Shown one piece after another: positions 16,700 through 25,902 of a stretch of DNA of 64,000 nucleotides. The translations under genes were made by a program, and so were the position numbers. The stretch lies in the NCBI GenBank assembly GCA_947495795.1, contig CANMAI010000001.1, forward strand, positions 744,001 through 808,000, read 5' to 3'. Positions within the stretch are counted from its first letter, which is position 1, and each line of letters begins with the position of its first letter. The notes under the pieces are model-generated. The model ran no database searches and had not been told where the DNA came from. It was given only the letters and a program-made list of their open reading frames with translations. This DNA is from an uncultured Paracoccaceae bacterium. Its GTDB lineage: Bacteria > Pseudomonadota > Alphaproteobacteria > Rhodobacterales > Rhodobacteraceae.

Positions 16700-17757
16700 T
16701 CCGTGCCGCCCTCTTCCTTCTCATTTTGGCCTGGCCTGCTTTGGCAAAGGAAGGCGCTTTGGTGGCTGCTGGGGATGCGCTTGCGCGGGCGGAGGCAGCC
16801 CTTGCGGCGGCAGAGGATGCAGAGGACAGGCGTGCTGCCATTTCCGAAGCAGTGCGGGCCTACGAGGAGGGACGGCTGGCCCTGCGGGATGCGATGGTGG
16901 CCACAGCTGCCGAGCAGCGTCGCAAGGCACGGCTCTTGCGGGAGGGGAACAAGGATCTCGGCTCCGTTCTGGCAGCATTGCAACAGATTTCAAAGCGCTC
17001 AGAGCCTTTATTCATCCTTGGGACGGCTGCGCCGGAAGATGTTGTTCTGGCTGGTATTCTGCTCGACCATGTAAGCGACAGGGCTGCGGCGGAGATGCGG
17101 GCGCTGCGGGAGGAACTTGCGGAGCTAGCGGCTCTGAAGGCGCAGGCGCGTGAGATTGACGGGCAAGTCAAAGCCTCCTCCAAGGCACTGGAAACGGCGA
17201 TTGGGGCGTTGAGCGAAGAGAGTATCCCTGCCGATCTAACTGCGGATATCGGCCAGGATGCTGCCAATCTGAGCGCTTTGGCGATTGCACTGGACGGCGT
17301 ACCTGCCCCGCTGGCAGGGGGCGGCGCACCAGATACCAAGTTGCCGGTGCCAGTATTGGGCCGGATTACACGCTCTTTTAATGAACCAAATACGGCAGGT
17401 GCGCGGCGACCGGGTACTTTTATTGCCGCATCTCCGGCATATTTGGTAAATACACCCCTTTCTGCGACAGTTCGCTTTGCCGGTGTTCTTGACAGTTACG
17501 GTCGGGTGGTGATTGTGGAGCCCGACCCCGGTGTACTGTTTGTGTTTGCAGGGCTGGGCGATGTTCTGGTTCAGGCGGGAACAGAGGTAATTGCGGGCAC
17601 GGGGCTTGGCTTTTTGCCCGGTGTTCACGAAGAGTTTTTGATTGGCGATGCACAGAGAGATAGCGACCTTCGCCAACAATCGCTCTATATAGAGGTGAGA
17701 GTGAACGGCACGCCGGTCGATCCGGCCCTGTGGTTCGCATATGAAAACGAGGAATAG
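16696..17757 (+). CDS. EnvC-like murein hydrolase activator (degenerate LytM/M23 domain)
   Basis: A 353-residue periplasmic protein: signal peptide (residues 1-17, ending AWPALA), a long Ala/Glu/Arg-rich coiled coil (about 20-190), and a C-terminal LytM fold (about 225-350) with RITRSFNEPN, GRVVIVEPDPGVLFVFAGL and LYIEVRVNGTPVDPALWF. The histidine and aspartate zinc ligands of active M23 peptidases are absent (LYIEVR where the enzymes have LHFEVR), so it should activate amidases at the septum rather than cut peptidoglycan itself. It lies between gpmI (4-base overlap) and ctpA (6-base gap). E. coli has the same envC neighbourhood with gpmI and a CtpA-like protein. Confidence 0.85.
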   Translation: MIRAALFLLILAWPALAKEGALVAAGDALARAEAALAAAEDAEDRRAAISEAVRAYEEGRLALRDAMVATAAEQRRKARLLREGNKDLGSVLAALQQISKRSEPLFILGTAAPEDVVLAGILLDHVSDRAAAEMRALREELAELAALKAQAREIDGQVKASSKALETAIGALSEESIPADLTADIGQDAANLSALAIALDGVPAPLAGGGAPDTKLPVPVLGRITRSFNEPNTAGARRPGTFIAASPAYLVNTPLSATVRFAGVLDSYGRVVIVEPDPGVLFVFAGLGDVLVQAGTEVIAGTGLGFLPGVHEEFLIGDAQRDSDLRQQSLYIEVRVNGTPVDPALWFAYENEE

Positions 17758-17763
17758 ACAACC

Positions 17764-19104
17764 ATGAAACGACTTCTTCTTGCGGCTTCCATTGGCACGA
17801 TTGCCGGTGTTGTGGTGACATCACAGTTTGCCGGGCCGATCGTGGCACAGGAGCTGGACCGCGAGCGGGTGACGTATCAGCAGCTTGATTTGTTCGGCGA
17901 TATCTTTGAGCGGATCCGCTCTTCCTACGTGGAGGATGTTGAGGAGAAGGATCTGATCGAGAACGCGATTAACGGGATGCTCTCTTCGCTTGATCCACAT
18001 TCCAGCTATCTTCCGCCCGATGATTACAGCGACATGCGCGTGCAAACGAAAGGCGAATTCGGCGGGCTTGGAATCGAGGTAACGCAGGAAAACGGCTTTG
18101 TGAAGGTCGTGTCTCCCATCGACGATACGCCTGCGGCACGAGCCGGCGTGCAGGCTGGTGATCTGATTTCCCACGTGGATGGGGAACCGGTGCTTGGGCT
18201 GAACCTGAATGAGGCCGTGGATCTGATGCGGGGGCCTGTGGGCTCCGATATTCTGATCACGATTGTGCGGGAAGGCGAGGAAGAGCCTTTCGATCTGACG
18301 CTGACGCGCGACACGATCAAGATCTCCGCCGTGCGCGGCCGCGTGGAAAGCAATGCGGTTGTGCTGCGGGTGACAACGTTCAATGAGCAAACTTTCCCCA
18401 ACCTCGAAGCAGAGCTTGAAAAGCGCGTGGAAGAGTTAGGGGGCATGGAGAATGTGAACGGTTTCGTGTTGGATCTGCGCAACAACCCGGGCGGATTGCT
18501 GAACCAGGCGATCTATGTTTCCGATGCGTTCCTTGAAGCAGGTGAGATCGTCTCCACCCGCGGGCGGGATCCGCGCAACAGCGACAGGTACAATGCAGAG
18601 GCCGGGGATCTGGCCGAGGGCAAGCCTATTGTGGTGCTGATCAACGGCGGTTCTGCTTCGGCTTCCGAGATTGTGGCGGGCGCGTTGCAGGACCATCGCC
18701 GTGCGGTTGTTGTGGGCACGAAGAGTTTCGGCAAGGGCTCCGTTCAGACGATTGTGCCCTTGCAGGGCAGTGGTGCGATGCGGCTGACGACGGCGCGGTA
18801 CTACACGCCATCGGGGCGGTCCATTCAGAATCTCGGCGTGGCGCCGGATATTATTGTGGAGCAGCGCCCTCCGGTTGTTGAGGAAGAGGACGAGGGGGAC
18901 AGCGTTGCCAACCGTGGGCGTTCCGAGGCGGATCTGCGTGGCACGCTTTCCAATGACAGCTTGAGCGAAGATGAGTTGCAGTTGCTGGAGGAAGAGCGTG
19001 ATGAAGCGGAAGCTGCGGCGAAGCAGCGGGCGGATGATCAGCAATTGGCCTATGCTCTGGACGTTTTGCGCGGACTTTCGGTGCTGAGCCAGCTGGAGCA
19101 GTAA
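17764..19104 (+). CDS. ctpA: Carboxyl-terminal processing protease (S41)
   Basis: A 446-residue periplasmic serine protease. N-terminal signal segment (residues about 5-25), the SYVEDVEEKDLIENAINGML region, a PDZ domain (about 85-170: FGGLGIEVTQENGFVKVVSP, GVQAGDLISHVDG), then the S41 core with DLRNNPGGLLNQA, the catalytic serine in GGSASASEIVAGAL (about 298) and the lysine in TKSFGKGSVQ (about 323). The tail after 375 is acidic and low complexity. CtpA enzymes degrade or mature periplasmic substrates, including murein hydrolases, which fits the upstream EnvC-like activator. A strong terminator follows 27 bases after the stop. Confidence 0.95.
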   Translation: MKRLLLAASIGTIAGVVVTSQFAGPIVAQELDRERVTYQQLDLFGDIFERIRSSYVEDVEEKDLIENAINGMLSSLDPHSSYLPPDDYSDMRVQTKGEFGGLGIEVTQENGFVKVVSPIDDTPAARAGVQAGDLISHVDGEPVLGLNLNEAVDLMRGPVGSDILITIVREGEEEPFDLTLTRDTIKISAVRGRVESNAVVLRVTTFNEQTFPNLEAELEKRVEELGGMENVNGFVLDLRNNPGGLLNQAIYVSDAFLEAGEIVSTRGRDPRNSDRYNAEAGDLAEGKPIVVLINGGSASASEIVAGALQDHRRAVVVGTKSFGKGSVQTIVPLQGSGAMRLTTARYYTPSGRSIQNLGVAPDIIVEQRPPVVEEEDEGDSVANRGRSEADLRGTLSNDSLSEDELQLLEEERDEAEAAAKQRADDQQLAYALDVLRGLSVLSQLEQ

Positions 19105-19130
19105 GCCTTTTGATTTAAATGAGTTAGAGG

Positions 19131-19159
19131 AAGCCGGGGTGTGATGCCCCGGCTTTTTT
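19131..19159 (+). terminator. Rho-independent terminator of the gpmI-ctpA operon
   Basis: AAGCCGGGG (19131-19139), a seven-base loop, CCCCGGCTT (19147-19155) and a run of T. The nine-pair stem directly followed by T residues is a textbook terminator. It ends 24 bases before rppH begins, so that gene needs its own promoter or relies on read-through. Confidence 0.85.
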
Positions 19160-19182
19160 GCGCCGTGAAGAAGGAGATTTGC

Positions 19183-19656
19183 ATGACGCCGGAAGAGATT
19201 AAGGAGCTGCCTTACAGGCCCTGCGTCGGACTGGTGGTTCAGAACGCGGATGGGCTGATCTTCGCGGGTGAGCGGATTGATACGCCGGGGGCCTGGCAGA
19301 TGCCGCAGGGCGGTGTCGACAAGGGAGAGGATGCGCAGACGGCGGCTTTGAGGGAACTGGTGGAGGAGACGTCCATCATACCTCAGGCCGTTGATATCAT
19401 TGGCGAAACGGTGGACTGGCTGCGCTATGATCTGCCGGTCGAGGTGATCCCGAACCGCTGGGGCGGCAGGTATCGGGGGCAGGAACAGAAGTGGTTTTTG
19501 CTGTCTTTTCTGGGCGTTGACGCTGATATCCGGCTGGAGACGGCGGAGCCTGAATTTGCGCGGTGGCAGTGGATGGCGGCGGCGGATTTGCTGGAGAGTA
19601 TCGTGCCCTTCAAACGGGATTTGTACGGGCAGGTTTTCCGGGAATTCGGCCTTTAG
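19183..19656 (+). CDS. rppH: RNA pyrophosphohydrolase (Nudix)
   Basis: A 157-residue Nudix enzyme that removes pyrophosphate from the 5' end of mRNAs, starting RNase E-dependent decay. Start ATG 19183 has AAGGAG seven bases upstream, preferred over an ATG at 19144 that lies inside the terminator. The Nudix box is [20 protein letters not shown] (residues about 43-62), preceded by [26 protein letters not shown] is typical of RppH. Alphaproteobacterial RppH proteins are about this length. This matches the family well; other Ap4A-hydrolysing Nudix activity is possible too. Confidence 0.93.
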   Translation: MTPEEIKELPYRPCVGLVVQNADGLIFAGERIDTPGAWQMPQGGVDKGEDAQTAALRELVEETSIIPQAVDIIGETVDWLRYDLPVEVIPNRWGGRYRGQEQKWFLLSFLGVDADIRLETAEPEFARWQWMAAADLLESIVPFKRDLYGQVFREFGL

Positions 19657-20505
19657 GGCCTGTTCTATATTCATAATAGTACATTGATTTTAAAGAGAAC
19701 TTTAGACCGGAGGTGCGTATCTCCTTTCCTAAGATTTCTGCGGCAATTCGGCCCTGAATGCTGCCTTTTTAGTGTGCTGACGCTGATCTTGGAAATTGCG
19801 CAGTAACGCGGACCGGCGGTGGATCTGATTGGCGAGCAGGGCTTTTAACCATGGTTGGGTTTGGTACGGGTTTGGTATGGTTTTGGGAGTGCAAGGCGTT
19901 CGGGATTGGCCGTTTTGCGCGAGAGTGTTAACGGCGTTGGGTTACGGGATTGATTACCTCTGTGCGATGCGGCTTTGGGAGGTAACGGGATTGATTACCT
20001 CGAACTGAGTAGGCTTTTGATGTGACGAACGGGTGTTTCCGAGATTTTCCGGGCTCGTTTTGGCCTCTGCCAGACACGGCACCGAAGGTTCGGATCAGTG
20101 CCACGGGGTGCTCGGCTTTGTCCTCCGCTCTCGCGCGCTTGGTACGCCTGAAAATGATGAGTTTCGTTTGCTGGACGTTTGCTGCAAGGCAGCGGAATTA
20201 AGCGATGACTGGGCGGTGTGCGGCACAGGGTAACGGGATCTATTGCCTCGCAGATAGGTGTACGATGTGCAGCTATGTTCGGTAAGTCCCCATTTCCGGA
20301 GCTGCCAAGAAATCCTTACCCGCCCGGAGCCAAGGCGGAGCCGCCGGGCAGCGCCTGCTCGCCCCACCGGGCTGGCGCTTGGTTGATGTTGGCGCGGCGG
20401 TTGGTGGGAGGAGAACTTGGCTGGCATAAAGTGTGCTGAAGGGCATCGGAGCGCCATCCTGCGGGCAGGCACTGCCCGTCTCCCCTCAAGCTCAGGGCGG
20501 CTTTC
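19657..20505. other. Gene-poor 850-bp intergenic region with short repeats
   Basis: I find no convincing gene here. Short frames (for example 20033-20233 plus and 20095-20472 minus) lack a ribosome binding site and a recognisable product. The stretch holds three copies of a GGTAACGGGATTGATTACC-like motif (listed separately) and an inverted GCCCGG/CCGGGC pair around 20320-20350. It may contain worn-out mobile or repetitive DNA, but nothing I could name. Confidence 0.5.
19938..20250 (+). repeat. Three copies of a short GGTAACGGGATTGATTACC-type repeat
   Basis: Copy 1 at 19938-19960 (GTTACGGGATTGATTACCTC core), copy 2 at 19980-20002 (GGTAACGGGATTGATTACCTC is 21 bases; core GGTAACGGGATTGATTACC) and a diverged copy 3 at 20228-20250 (GGTAACGGGATCTATTGCC). 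Each can fold as GGTAA/TTACC around a nine-base loop. Copies 1 and 2 are 42 bases apart, about four helical turns. Function unknown: binding sites or dispersed repeat units are both possible. Confidence 0.55.
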
Positions 20506-21093
20506 TCAGCCCGGGAGGTCGGCCGCTTTTATCATCGGGAAGAACATGTTTTCGGAGCGCACTCCGAACCAGTTTTCGCCCTGATGGGGGGCTGTTTCGC
20601 CGAGATCGACGAGACGGTAGAAGCTTTTACGGTCTATCAGGGCCTCCAAGTTGCGGCGGATGTGGATGTAGGGGCTGGGTTCGCCCTCATCATCCAATTC
20701 CACGCGGATGGGGTGATCGGGGCCTGCTGTTGCCTGATCTTCCGTGAGGGTTGTGAAGGTGAGGGATTGGGCGGGGCCGGTTCCTGCTACCTCGAAATCC
20801 ACGGCGAGGAAGGGGGCATCTTCGACCGTTATGCCAACCTTCTCGACCGGAGTGACCAGAAAATAGGCATCGCCCTCGCGTTTCAGGATTGAGGAGAAGA
20901 GTTTGACGAGAGGTTTGCGGCCGATTGGTGTGCCGAGATAGAACCATGTGCCATCGCGTGCGATACGGATATCGAGATCGCCACAGAAGGGTGGATCCCA
21001 GAGGTGGACGGGCGGCGGGCCCTTGGTGCTGGCGGCTTTTGCGGCGGCAGCGAGGCCCTCTGCATCCGGGGTAACGGTTTTCTGACTGGACAT
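20506..21093 (-). CDS. DUF1285 family protein
   Basis: A 195-residue protein with the DUF1285 pattern: WDPPFCGDLDIRIARDGTWF, YLGTPIGRKPLVKLFSSIL, REGDAYFLVTPVEKVGI, a central beta-rich part, and a C-terminal RNLEALIDRKSFYRLVDLGE. Proteins of this family are cytoplasmic, of two small beta-rich domains, and of unknown biochemical role. It is divergent from the moxR gene (112-base gap), an arrangement that recurs in Rhodobacteraceae and suggests a shared promoter region, not necessarily a shared function. Confidence 0.88.
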   Translation of the reverse strand: MSSQKTVTPDAEGLAAAAKAASTKGPPPVHLWDPPFCGDLDIRIARDGTWFYLGTPIGRKPLVKLFSSILKREGDAYFLVTPVEKVGITVEDAPFLAVDFEVAGTGPAQSLTFTTLTEDQATAGPDHPIRVELDDEGEPSPYIHIRRNLEALIDRKSFYRLVDLGETAPHQGENWFGVRSENMFFPMIKAADLPG

Positions 21094-21205
21094 GAGACCA
21101 CCCTTCGACTTGATCCTAGAGGCATAAGCCTACATCTTGAGGTGAAGTATAGCGGCCGGGCGGATGGTGACCAGCGGCAGCAAGTGTAAAAGGAGCCCCC
21201 GCCTG

Positions 21206-22206
<1,001 letters not shown>

Positions 22207-22210
<4 letters not shown>

Positions 22211-23112
22211 CGATTTCTCCCTCTGAACGCGCCAAGACGGCTGTTCTGCTCCGCCGCGATTCCGAGAAGATCGCGGGATCTCTGCCGCCTTTGCTGGCGG
22301 AAGCGGAGCGGCTGGCGTTTACGGTGGCGATGGGGGTGCATGGGCGCAAGCGTGCCGGGATTGGCGAGAATTTCTGGCAATATCGCCGGGCGATGCCGGG
22401 CGATGTGCAGACGGCGGTGGATTGGCGACGCTCCGGCCGCTCTGACGAGATGTATATCCGCGAGATGGAATGGGAGGCGGCGCAGACCGTCTCTATCTGG
22501 GCTGATGACGCGGCGGCGATGGACTACAAGGGGCCGAAAGCGCCGCGCACCAAGCGGGACCGGGCGGTATTGCTGGCTTTGGCGCTTTCGGTTTTGCTGG
22601 TGAAGGCCGGGGAGCGTGTGGCTTTGCTGGGCACCAACGCGGCGCAACCGCGCACTGGCGAGAACCAGCTTCAGCGGATGGCGATGGCCTTGGCCGAGGA
22701 GAACCCGGACAGGCTGGATTACGGTGTGCCGCCCATGGCGCGGTATGCGGTGAGCGGGCGGGCGGTTTTCCTCTCTGATTTCATGGGCGCGCGGGATGAT
22801 GTTTTCCCCGCGCTGACGCATGCTGCGGACAGGAATGTGGCGGGCTGCTTTGTGCAGATTGTGGATGATACGGAAGAGGTGTTCCCCTTTGACGGGCGGA
22901 CGATCTTTCAATCCGTCGGCGGCACCGTGGAGTTCGAGACGCAGCGGGCCAAGGCTTTGCGGGAGGCGTATCAGGAGCGTCTGGCGGAGCGGCGTGAAGC
23001 GCTGGAGGTGATGGCGCGGCGGACGGGTTGGCGCTGCCTTGTGCACCGGACATCGGAGAGCCCGCGCAAGGCGCTCTTGTGGCTTTACATGGCAATCGGC
23101 GGGTTGAAGTAG
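22207..23112 (+). CDS. DUF58 domain protein (VWA-like)
   Basis: A 301-residue protein with the DUF58 signature RRAMPGDVQTAVDWRRSGR (residues about 60-80) and a following VWA-like fold (EMEWEAAQTVSIWADDAAA). The GTG start overlaps the moxR stop (GTGA). DUF58 proteins are common MoxR partners; in this subclass no N-terminal membrane segments are visible, so it is probably cytoplasmic. It precedes the large membrane proteins and is likely the linker between the ATPase and the membrane complex, but its precise action is not known. Confidence 0.9.
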
Positions 23113-25902
23113 ATGTTGACGGTTGGCCCCATCGCGTTTCTTGCGCCGCTGTTGTTGGTAACACTGGCCATTCTGCCCGTGCTCTGGTGGTTGCTGCGGG
23201 CTGTGCCGCCTGCGCCGGCCAAGCGCGCGTTTCCGGGGGTGCGGCTGCTTTTGGGCCTGCTTGATCCGGAGCGGATGCCGGAGAAGACCCCGTGGTGGCT
23301 GCTGCTTTTGCGGATGGTGGCTTTGGCGGCGGCGATCCTCGCCTTTGCCAATCCGATCCTGAACCCCGAGACGCAATCCCGTGGCACCGGCCCGTTGGTG
23401 GTGCTGATGGATGGGGGCTGGGCCAGTGCCCCGCGCTGGGCCGCGCGGCAGGCGCGGGTGGAGGATGTGCTGGATCAGGCCGCGCGGGCCGGGCGGCCGA
23501 CAGCGCTCGTTTCGTTAAGCGCCGGTGTTCCGGCGGGCGAGGGGCTGCCGTTTCGCGATGCGCAGGATTGGATGACGCGGGTAACCGGATTGCAGCCGGA
23601 GGCCTGGGCGCCGGACAGGGCGGCTTTTGGCGAATGGCTTGATGCGGCGGATGTGGATGGGTTTGAGACGATCTGGCTGACGGATGGGTTGGAGAGCGAA
23701 GGTGACACCGCGTTTCTGGCAGCTTTGCAGGCAAAGGGCAGTGTGACGGTGATCCGCGATGACGCGGACCCGATGGCGCTGACGGCTCCGCGTTTCGAAG
23801 ATGGGGCGGTGCGGGCCGAGATTTTGCGGCAGAACGGGACGATCCGCCCCTCTGTGCGGGTTGCGGCTTTGGGGCCGGACCCGAACGGGATCGAGCGGGT
23901 ATTGGGCGAGACGCGCGTGATTTTCGAGGGCGAGGGCACGGCCACGTATGTGGTGCTGGACCTGCCGATTGAGCTGCGCAATCGGGTAACGCGGCTGGTG
24001 TTGCCCGAGCACCGCTCCGCCGGGGGTGTGGTGCTGACGGATGACGGGCTGAAGCGGCGGAAGGTTGGCATTCTGGCGGGGGGCACGGAAGAGGAGACGA
24101 CGCGGCTCGTCTCTCCGCTGTTTTATATTTCCAAGGCTTTGGAGACGAGTGCGGACCTGATAGAGGCGCCGTTGACGGATATTATCTCTGCCGCGCCGGA
24201 TGTGATTGTGCTGGCAGATATAGGCACGTTTGCAGAACCGGAGCGGGAGGCGCTGGAGACTTGGGTGGATTCGGGCGGTTTGCTGATCCGCTTTGCCGGG
24301 CCACGGCTGGCGCGGAGCGGTGAGGGCCAGCTGGAGGAAGATCCGCTTTTGCCTGTACGCCTGCGTGCCGGAGGCCGGGCTGTGGGCGGCACGATGAGTT
24401 GGGGCGCGCCCAAACAGTTGCGTGCCTTTCCCGAGGCGAGCCCGTTTTTCGGATTGCGGTTGCCCGATGATGTCTCCGTTTCCAGCCAGGTGATGGCACA
24501 GCCCGATCCCAACCTGCCGGAGCGCGTAATCGCAGCGTTGGAGGACGGGACCCCTTTGGTAACCGGCCGCGCGGAAGGCGATGGACGCGTCGTGCTGTTC
24601 CATGTGACGGCCAATGCCGACTGGTCCAACCTGCCGCTTTCCGGCCTTTTCGTGGAAATGCTGGAGCGGCTGGCCGTCAGCACGCGCGCGCGGGTCCCCG
24701 ATGCCGAAGCGCTTGAGGGGCAGACATGGGTGCCGGTTTCGGTGCTGGACGGTTTTGGTGCGTTGCAGGAGCCTTCCTTGCTGGCGGGTGTGGAAGGGGC
24801 TCGGCTGGCCGAGGCGCGGCCCGGGCCGGACATGCCGCCCGGGATTTACGAGGCGGGTGAGCAGCGCTATGCGCTTAATCTTTACCGCACGGGCGATAGC
24901 ATTGCCCCATTGGGCGACTTGCCGCTTGGTGTGACTGTTGAGGAGATGGGCGTGGTTGCGGAAACAGTTCTGAAGCCGTGGTTGCTGGCGGCGGCGCTGA
25001 TGATCCTGCTGGTGGATATCATCGCGACGCTGTGGCTCGGCGGGCGGCTGACGGGGCCGCGCGTAGTGAAGGGCGGCACGATTGCTCTGCTGGCCCTTGG
25101 GCTCGGGGTGCTTGGTGCGCCCTCTGCGGAGGCACAGGAGGGTGACGATGCGGCGGTGCTCTATGGCACCAGCGAGACCGTGCTGGCCTATGTGGAAACC
25201 GGTGATGCGGAGGTTGATGCGATCAGCCGTGCCGGGCTTTCGGGCCTCAGCCGGGTATTGACGCGGCGCACGGCGATAGAGCCTGCGGAACCTGTTGCGG
25301 TGAACCTCGAAAACGATGAGATTGCCTTCTACCCTTTCCTCTACTGGCCGATCAGCGAGCGGCAGGCAGTGCCTTCGGATGCGGCTTACGGGCGGCTGAA
25401 TGCCTATCTGCGATCCGGCGGCATGATCCTGTTTGATACCAAGGATGCCAATCTTGGCGGGCGGCTGGGCGCTGGCACGCCCAATGGGCGGATGTTGCAG
25501 CGGCTGGCGGCAAAGCTGGATGTGCCCCCTCTGGAGCCTGCGCCGGATGACCACGTTTTGACGCGGACATTCTATTTGTTGCAGGATTTTCCGGGACGTT
25601 TTGCGGGCCGTGAGATCTGGGTGGAGGCGATGCCGGATATCGAGGAGGTAGAGGGGATGCCCTTCCGAAACCTCAATGACGGTGTGACGCCGGTGATTAT
25701 CGGGGCGAACGATTGGGCTGGAGCCTGGGCCGAGGATGCGCGCGGCAATCCGATGCTGCCCGTGGGGCGCGGCACCGGCGGTGCGCGGCAGCGGGAGATG
25801 GCGTATCGGTTTGGCGTGAACCTGATTATGCATGTGATGACAGGCAATTATAAATCCGATCAGGTGCATGTGCCCGCGTTGCTGGAGAGGCTGGGCAACT
25901 GA
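23113..25902 (+). CDS. Large membrane protein: BatA-type N-terminus, VWA-like middle, DUF4159 C-terminus
   Basis: A 929-residue protein. The first 85 residues have two membrane helices flanking a short loop (FPGVRLLLGLLDPERMPEKT), as in aerotolerance BatA proteins. Residues about 90-225 resemble a VWA-type fold, followed by a beta-rich region and a glutamine-amidotransferase-like stretch near 350-440. Two further helices occur near 620-640 and 655-672, the latter ending GAPSAEA. Residues about 690-925 form the DUF4159 domain (YVETGDAEVDAISRAGLSGL, FYPFLYWPISERQAVPSD). It starts immediately after DUF58 and overlaps the next gene by one base (TGATG). The cluster's function is unknown, probably envelope-linked. 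Confidence 0.85.
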   Translation: MLTVGPIAFLAPLLLVTLAILPVLWWLLRAVPPAPAKRAFPGVRLLLGLLDPERMPEKTPWWLLLLRMVALAAAILAFANPILNPETQSRGTGPLVVLMDGGWASAPRWAARQARVEDVLDQAARAGRPTALVSLSAGVPAGEGLPFRDAQDWMTRVTGLQPEAWAPDRAAFGEWLDAADVDGFETIWLTDGLESEGDTAFLAALQAKGSVTVIRDDADPMALTAPRFEDGAVRAEILRQNGTIRPSVRVAALGPDPNGIERVLGETRVIFEGEGTATYVVLDLPIELRNRVTRLVLPEHRSAGGVVLTDDGLKRRKVGILAGGTEEETTRLVSPLFYISKALETSADLIEAPLTDIISAAPDVIVLADIGTFAEPEREALETWVDSGGLLIRFAGPRLARSGEGQLEEDPLLPVRLRAGGRAVGGTMSWGAPKQLRAFPEASPFFGLRLPDDVSVSSQVMAQPDPNLPERVIAALEDGTPLVTGRAEGDGRVVLFHVTANADWSNLPLSGLFVEMLERLAVSTRARVPDAEALEGQTWVPVSVLDGFGALQEPSLLAGVEGARLAEARPGPDMPPGIYEAGEQRYALNLYRTGDSIAPLGDLPLGVTVEEMGVVAETVLKPWLLAAALMILLVDIIATLWLGGRLTGPRVVKGGTIALLALGLGVLGAPSAEAQEGDDAAVLYGTSETVLAYVETGDAEVDAISRAGLSGLSRVLTRRTAIEPAEPVAVNLENDEIAFYPFLYWPISERQAVPSDAAYGRLNAYLRSGGMILFDTKDANLGGRLGAGTPNGRMLQRLAAKLDVPPLEPAPDDHVLTRTFYLLQDFPGRFAGREIWVEAMPDIEEVEGMPFRNLNDGVTPVIIGANDWAGAWAEDARGNPMLPVGRGTGGARQREMAYRFGVNLIMHVMTGNYKSDQVHVPALLERLGN

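Noticed and set aside
19144-19182. Upstream ATG starts for rppH
   Set aside because: They lie inside the terminator hairpin of the preceding operon; the AAGGAG site fits ATG 19183.
20033-20472. Short overlapping frames on both strands in the 19.7-20.5 kb gap
   Set aside because: No ribosome binding sites, no domain, and composition typical of chance frames.
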